The position numbers and the translations under genes are program-made. A DNA stretch of 44,964 bases from Candidatus Zixiibacteriota bacterium (GTDB lineage Bacteria > RBG-13-66-14 > B26-G2 > WVWN01), in contig JAUWLW010000025.1 of the NCBI GenBank assembly GCA_030613505.1, forward strand, positions 1 to 44,964, given 5' to 3'. Below the pieces are notes generated by a model. That model was not told the origin of the DNA. It searched no databases and saw only the letters and a program-made list of their open reading frames with translations. This document shows, in pieces, positions 41,552 to 44,964 of this stretch (positions within the stretch are counted from its first letter, which is position 1; each line of letters opens with the position of its first letter).

Positions 41552-41972
41552 CGGGAGCGCCGGCCGTGCGCGCGTAGCGACGCCCCTCCGCGTCCGCTAC
41601 GCCGAGACCGACGCCATGGGCGTCGTCTACTACGGCAACTACCTGACGTACTTCGAGGACGGCCGCGTCGCCTACCTGCAGCGGAAGGGGATTCCGTATT
41701 CCGAGATGGAGGCCGCGGGCGTCTTTATGCCGGTAGCGGAGGCCTATTGCAAGTACCGCGCGCCGGCCCGCTTCGAGGACGAGCTGACGGTCGAGACCTC
41801 CATCGCCGCCGCCGGCCGGGCGAATGTCCGCTTCGACTACGTCGTGCGGCGGGGCGACGAGGTCTTGGCCGATGGATACACCGTGCACGTCGCGTGCGGC
41901 CGCGACGGCCGGCCGGTCCGCATACCGGCGGCGTGGGCCGAGAAGCTCGGCTTCCCGGGAGGCGGAGTTTAA
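41544..41972 (+). CDS. YbgC/4HBT-family acyl-CoA thioesterase
   Basis: A 142-residue hot-dog-fold thioesterase. 'LRVRYAETDAMGVVYYGNYLTYFEDGRVAYLQRKGI' is the 4HBT signature with the catalytic Asp in 'ETDAMGVVYYGNY'. 'YCKYRAPARFEDELTVETSIAAAGRANVRFDYVVRRGDEVLADGYTVHVACGRDGRPVRIP' continues the fold. YbgC proteins hydrolyse short acyl-CoA and are tied to envelope (Tol-Pal) function. The preferred GTG start lies 8 bases inside accA after GGGG; an upstream GTG would overlap more. It overlaps accA and probably shares its transcript. Confidence 0.88.
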   Translation: MNNGSAGRARVATPLRVRYAETDAMGVVYYGNYLTYFEDGRVAYLQRKGIPYSEMEAAGVFMPVAEAYCKYRAPARFEDELTVETSIAAAGRANVRFDYVVRRGDEVLADGYTVHVACGRDGRPVRIPAAWAEKLGFPGGGV

Positions 41973-41985
41973 AAGGATTATGCCG

Positions 41986-42924
41986 ATGGGTTTTGCGTAC
42001 AAGTACCTCTTCGCGGCGATAACGTCGTTTTTATGTGCGACCGGCGTAGCGGGGGCGGCCGCCGGCGGCGGCTACGCCGGCGCGTGGCTGGGCCTCGGGG
42101 CCGGCGCCCGGGCCGCGGCCATGGCCAACGCCTTCGCCGCCGTGGCCGACGACTCGTCGGCGCTGTTCTTCAACCCGGCGGGCCTGGACCAGGTCCCGGG
42201 CGGCCGCGCCGAGTTCACGTTCCATTACCCGTTCGCCGACGGCGGCGACGTCGCGTACGCCGTCGGCGCGGTTTCGTACAACATGTCGGGTCGCGGCTTC
42301 GCGCTGGGGACCATCGCCGCCGGCGTGAACTACTTCAAAGCCTCCGGCATCCCGGAGGCCGGCGGCCTGGGGTTGACCGGCCGGACCTTCTCGGATTACG
42401 AGTCCGCCATTAAGCTCGGTTGGGGCAAGGGCTTTGGGGGCGAGGTCGTCGCGGGCGAAGAGCCGCGGTACTACCTCGGCATCGCGTTTAAACTAATTAC
42501 GACGAAAATTTACGAGTACCAGGACGGCGGCTTCGGCGTGGACGCGGGTTTTTTGTTCAAGCCGCTGCCGGCGACGCGCGTCGGCATAGCCCTCGATAAC
42601 CTGGTCGCGCCTAATATCGAGTTGAAGACGATTCGCGACGTATATCCTGCTGCGGCGCGGGTTGGCGCGGCGGTCGACCTGCCGGCGAATATCGTCGCCA
42701 CGGCCGAGGGCCGCGTCCGCAAGGACGGCGACGTCGGCGTAGCCGCGGGCGGCGAGGCGACCATCGCCAAGGTCTTGGCGCTGCGCGCGGGGTATCGGTA
42801 CCCGGAGAATATGCCGGCCGCGGGCATGGGCGTCGTCGCCGGCAATTACCGGTTCGACTTTTGCTGGCGTCCTCACCGCGAGCTGGGCGACTCGTACGTC
42901 GCGACGGCGGGTATCGGTTGGTAG
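41986..42924 (+). CDS. PorV/UPF0164-type outer-membrane beta-barrel
   Basis: A 312-residue protein with an export signal (MGFAYKYLFAAITSFLCATGVAGA). The mature start 'GAWLGLGAGARAAAMANAFAAVADDSSALFFNPAGLDQVP' is the UPF0164/PorV hallmark, with the 'G.GaRa.gMG.Af.A.adD..a..wNPAGL' pattern. Further strands include 'GRAEFTFHYPFADGGDVAYAVGAVSYNMSGRGFALGTIAAGVNYF' and the terminal 'DSYVATAGIGW'. These barrels occur in FCB and related bacteria; PorV itself is a shuttle of the type IX secretion system, but no other such gene is present here. The second of two nearby ATGs has the better spacing (eight bases) from AAAAGGA. Confidence 0.82.
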   Translation: MGFAYKYLFAAITSFLCATGVAGAAAGGGYAGAWLGLGAGARAAAMANAFAAVADDSSALFFNPAGLDQVPGGRAEFTFHYPFADGGDVAYAVGAVSYNMSGRGFALGTIAAGVNYFKASGIPEAGGLGLTGRTFSDYESAIKLGWGKGFGGEVVAGEEPRYYLGIAFKLITTKIYEYQDGGFGVDAGFLFKPLPATRVGIALDNLVAPNIELKTIRDVYPAAARVGAAVDLPANIVATAEGRVRKDGDVGVAAGGEATIAKVLALRAGYRYPENMPAAGMGVVAGNYRFDFCWRPHRELGDSYVATAGIGW

Positions 42925-43004
42925 GCGGGGCCGCTTCGGCCTTGGGCCGGCGAGAAAAGCCGCTTGACGAATGTTAACAGGACGTAGCTGCCCAGGATAT
43001 TACA

Positions 43005-43031
43005 AACCGGCTTAACGCCGGTTCATTTTTT
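43005..43031 (+). terminator. Intrinsic terminator ending the ftsH operon
   Basis: AACCGGC (43005-43011) / GCCGGTT (43017-43023) around loop TTAAC, then CA and six Ts (43026-43031). It closes the 14-kb + strand run that begins at ftsH, about 80 nt after the PorV-like gene. Confidence 0.9.
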
Positions 43032-43075
43032 CATTGAAAATGAAGGGTTTTTAGCCGTTTCCGGAAATTATTCCC

Positions 43076-43104
43076 TTGAAAGAGAGATTAATTTCTCGTA
43101 TAAT
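43076..43104 (+). promoter_or_regulatory. Near-consensus sigma70 promoter for the 6S-like RNA and rny
   Basis: TTGAAA (43076-43081), a 17-bp spacer and a perfect TATAAT (43099-43104). It is the strongest promoter in the window. Start expected near 43111. It drives a structured RNA, possibly followed by rny. Confidence 0.9.
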
Positions 43105-43110
43105 GTAATT

Positions 43111-43256
43111 GAAACGGTCAATAGGCCTTAATATAAATACCATGCGAGACGGGAAAACCGCCCGAGGGGGAGCGGTGCCTATGCGCGAACGCGGCTCGAG
43201 CGATATCAATTCAGGGTAGAGACGCACCTCACAGGCCTGATTGATGACATACCGGA
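43111..43256 (+). ncRNA. ssrS: Candidate 6S RNA upstream of rny
   Basis: A structured transcript of about 150 nt begins directly after the consensus promoter. The ends pair: TCAAT (43118-43122) with ATTGA (43240-43244), and AGGCCT (43123-43128) with AGGCCT (43233-43238), one bulged G; outside these CGG (43115-43117) pairs CCG (43252-43254). An apical stem (43159-43166 with 43195-43202, one mismatch) lies inside. Between them both strands leave an open bubble of about 30 nt each (43129-43158 and 43203-43232). This closing stem, symmetric central bubble and apical hairpin is the 6S RNA plan. 6S RNA is commonly found just upstream of rny in deltaproteobacteria. Exact 3' end unknown; no poly-T terminator follows. 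The 458-nt gap from 42925 to 43382 holds otherwise only the terminator and promoter. Confidence 0.55.
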
Positions 43257-43382
43257 AATTTACAAATAAAATACACGCGCCCGGCGGACGCCGATGCTAT
43301 GGCAGTCTTGGGGTGCGTACCTCGGCCGATTTCCGGGTCCGATGCTCGGGCCGTCTTCCCGTCGTCGTGCGGGGAGGTAACC

Positions 43383-44960
43383 ATGTTTTCACCTCTACAA
43401 ACGCTCCTGGTGCTTTTGGGGGCGATCGTCGTGGCCGGGGCGGTATTCTTCTGGTTGGGATATATCGTCCGACGGCGCATCGCCGAATCTAAAATTAAGA
43501 CCGCGGAGAGAATCGCCGCAAAGATAACGGAGGAAGCAGAGCGAGAATCCGAGAATACGAAGACCTCAGCGTTACTTAAGGCCAAAGACGAGATCTTCAA
43601 GCTAAAGGAGGACGCGGAGAGAGAGACCGAAAGGCGTCAGCGAGACCTAAAGAACCTCGAAAATCGGCTCAGGCAGAAAGAGGAGTCCCTCGAGCGCCGG
43701 GCCGATAATTTTGATAAGAAGGAGCAACAGCTCGGCAACCGCGAGAAAGGTCTCGAGCGGCGCGAGGGGACGCTGAAGAACAAAGAGGACGCGCTGGCCC
43801 GGAAGGCCGACGAGCAGAACCGCATGCTCGAGCGCATTTCCGGGATGTCGGCGGCCGAGGCCAAAGAGATTTTGATTAAGAACCTCGTCGCCGACGCCTC
43901 GCGCGACGCCGCCCGCACCATCAAGGAAATCAAGGACCGGGCCGTGGCGGAAGGTGACCGCCTGGCCCGGGATATTATTAGCCTCGCCATCCAACGCTGC
44001 GCCTCCAACCACGTCGCCGAGAGCACCGTCTCGGTGGTCGAGCTTCCCAACGACGAGATGAAGGGGCGGATAATAGGCCGCGAGGGCCGCAACATCCGCG
44101 CCATCGAGGCCGCCACCGGCGTCGACCTCATCGTCGACGACACGCCGGAGGCGGTCATCGTGTCGTCTTTCGACCCGGTGCGCCGCGAGGTCGCCAAGCG
44201 CGCGCTGGAGCGCCTTATCGTCGACGGCCGCATCCACCCGGGGCGCGTCGAGGAAATAGTCGACAAGATCCGCGACGACCTCGAGCAGGAGCTGGTCGAG
44301 GTGGGCGAGGAGACCTGCCTCGAGCTCAACGTCAACGAATTGGACCCGGAGCTCGTCCGGACGCTGGGGCGTCTCAAGTACCGCACGTCGTACGGCCAGA
44401 ACGTCCTCCGCCACTCCAAAGAGGTGGCCTACCTCGCCGGCATCATGGCCAACGAGCTGGGCCTGCCCGCCGACCGCGCCCGCCGCGCCGGCCTGCTGCA
44501 CGACGTCGGCAAGGCCGTGGACCACGAGGTGGAGGGGACCCACCCCCAGATAGGCGCGGACCTATTGCGCAGGTTCGGCGAGTCGCCGGAGATTGTTAAC
44601 GCCTGCGAGGCGCACCACGGCCGGACCGAGCCCACCAGCGTGGAGGCGGTGCTGGTCGCCGCCGCGGACGCCATCAGCGCCGCGCGGCCCGGCGCCCGCC
44701 GCGAGTCGCTCGAATCCTACATCAAGCGCATCACCAGGTTGGAGGAGATCGCCGACTCGTTCTCCGGCGTCTCCAAGGCGTACGCCATCCAGGCCGGCCG
44801 CGAGGTCCGCATCATCGTCGAGCAGGAGCGCGTCTCGGACGCCGAGGCCGAGGAGCTCTCGCGCCGCATCGCCGAGACCATCGAGAAGGAGCTGGAGTAC
44901 CCCGGCAAGATAAAGGTGGTCGTCATCCGCGAGACCCGCGCCGTCGACTACGCCAAATAA
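43383..44960 (+). CDS. rny: Ribonuclease Y
   Basis: A 525-residue RNase Y, standard length and complete. One N-terminal helix ('[23 protein letters not shown]') is followed by a long charged coiled coil (about 30-190) and '[28 protein letters not shown]'. The KH domain carries '[61 protein letters not shown]' ([10 protein letters not shown] at about 230). The HD domain has '[24 protein letters not shown]' and His373-Asp374 in '[25 protein letters not shown]'. It is the membrane-anchored endonuclease that starts mRNA decay. An in-frame ATG at 43299 is rejected: ATG 43383 has GGGGAGGT at the right distance and the normal N-terminus. The gene ends four bases before the window edge. Confidence 0.97.
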   Translation: MFSPLQTLLVLLGAIVVAGAVFFWLGYIVRRRIAESKIKTAERIAAKITEEAERESENTKTSALLKAKDEIFKLKEDAERETERRQRDLKNLENRLRQKEESLERRADNFDKKEQQLGNREKGLERREGTLKNKEDALARKADEQNRMLERISGMSAAEAKEILIKNLVADASRDAARTIKEIKDRAVAEGDRLARDIISLAIQRCASNHVAESTVSVVELPNDEMKGRIIGREGRNIRAIEAATGVDLIVDDTPEAVIVSSFDPVRREVAKRALERLIVDGRIHPGRVEEIVDKIRDDLEQELVEVGEETCLELNVNELDPELVRTLGRLKYRTSYGQNVLRHSKEVAYLAGIMANELGLPADRARRAGLLHDVGKAVDHEVEGTHPQIGADLLRRFGESPEIVNACEAHHGRTEPTSVEAVLVAAADAISAARPGARRESLESYIKRITRLEEIADSFSGVSKAYAIQAGREVRIIVEQERVSDAEAEELSRRIAETIEKELEYPGKIKVVVIRETRAVDYAK

Positions 44961-44964
44961 CGCT

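Noticed and set aside
41986-42924. Evidence for a type IX secretion system from the PorV-like protein
   Set aside because: The family is broad and no other T9SS component or C-terminal sorting domain is seen in the window.
43299-43382. N-terminal extension of RNase Y
   Set aside because: The region lies upstream of the strong GGGGAGGT site, and RNase Y normally begins with the membrane helix directly after ATG 43383.
1-44964. CRISPR arrays, tRNA or rRNA genes, insertion sequences, prophage
   Set aside because: No regularly spaced repeats, cloverleaf-like segments, rRNA signatures or transposase/integrase motifs were found on reading both strands.

Overview
The window is a GC-rich bacterial chromosome segment with dense coding, ATG/GTG/TTG starts, clear Shine-Dalgarno sites and many 1-8 base gene overlaps. 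I see no rRNA, tRNA, CRISPR array, integrase or transposase. Several features point to a Gram-negative cell plan: an outer-membrane-type barrel ending in Phe, a PorV/UPF0164-type barrel and a lipoprotein. The mix (ftsH-folP-cdaA order, RNase Y, PorV-like protein, split B12 mutase, AccA as a separate subunit) suggests a deltaproteobacterium-like or FCB-related, probably uncultured lineage. That placement is inference.

Region 1 (1-14.7 kb, all + strand) is a mosaic of small transcription units: a secreted propeller-like protein, methyltransferases, a cysteine-peptidase-like protein, a cupin, a flavin-reductase-like protein, a low-GC lipoprotein with its own promoter and terminator, two radical SAM proteins, a DUF454 protein, a nucleotidyltransferase-like protein, an MBL hydrolase, a HAD hydrolase, a bacterial eRF1-like (Vms1/baeRF) protein, a GNAT and an SRPBCC protein. 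It also holds two gene fragments: a YdeI N-terminus and an orphan signal peptide. It closes with a symmetric terminator and a perfect 28-bp palindrome.

Region 2 (14.8-28.9 kb, all - strand) is one tightly packed 15-gene acyl-CoA operon read from a TTGACA-17-TATAAA promoter at 28.85 kb. In transcription order it encodes a cobalamin adenosyltransferase, MeaB, an acyl-CoA dehydrogenase, a mutase large subunit with an isobutyryl-CoA-mutase signature (Phe84/Gln202), a B12-binding small subunit, a carboxyltransferase, a micro-ORF, a methyltransferase, a biotin carboxylase, a biotin carrier, a second mutase large subunit with a methylmalonyl-CoA-mutase signature (Tyr65/Arg183), methylmalonyl-CoA epimerase, crotonase, thiolase and 3-hydroxybutyryl-CoA dehydrogenase. 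Two routes can be assembled: propionyl-CoA to succinyl-CoA, and isobutyryl-CoA to butyryl-CoA to two acetyl-CoA. Both would depend on one B12 subunit, one adenosyltransferase and one MeaB.

Region 3 (29.0-43.0 kb, all + strand) is a 13-gene housekeeping run ending at a clear terminator: ftsH, folP, cdaA, a YbbR/CdaR-type gene, phoH, a PgpH-type HD phosphohydrolase, ybeY, a fused DgkA-PAP2 lipid kinase/phosphatase, a CorC/HlyC-type CBS protein, an outer-membrane protein, accA, a YbgC-type thioesterase and a PorV-like protein. It carries synthesis, a likely regulator and likely degradation of c-di-AMP in one unit.

Region 4 (43.0-45.0 kb) has a near-consensus promoter, a structured RNA of about 150 nt that looks like 6S RNA (closing stem, 30/30-nt central bubble, apical hairpin), and then rny (RNase Y).
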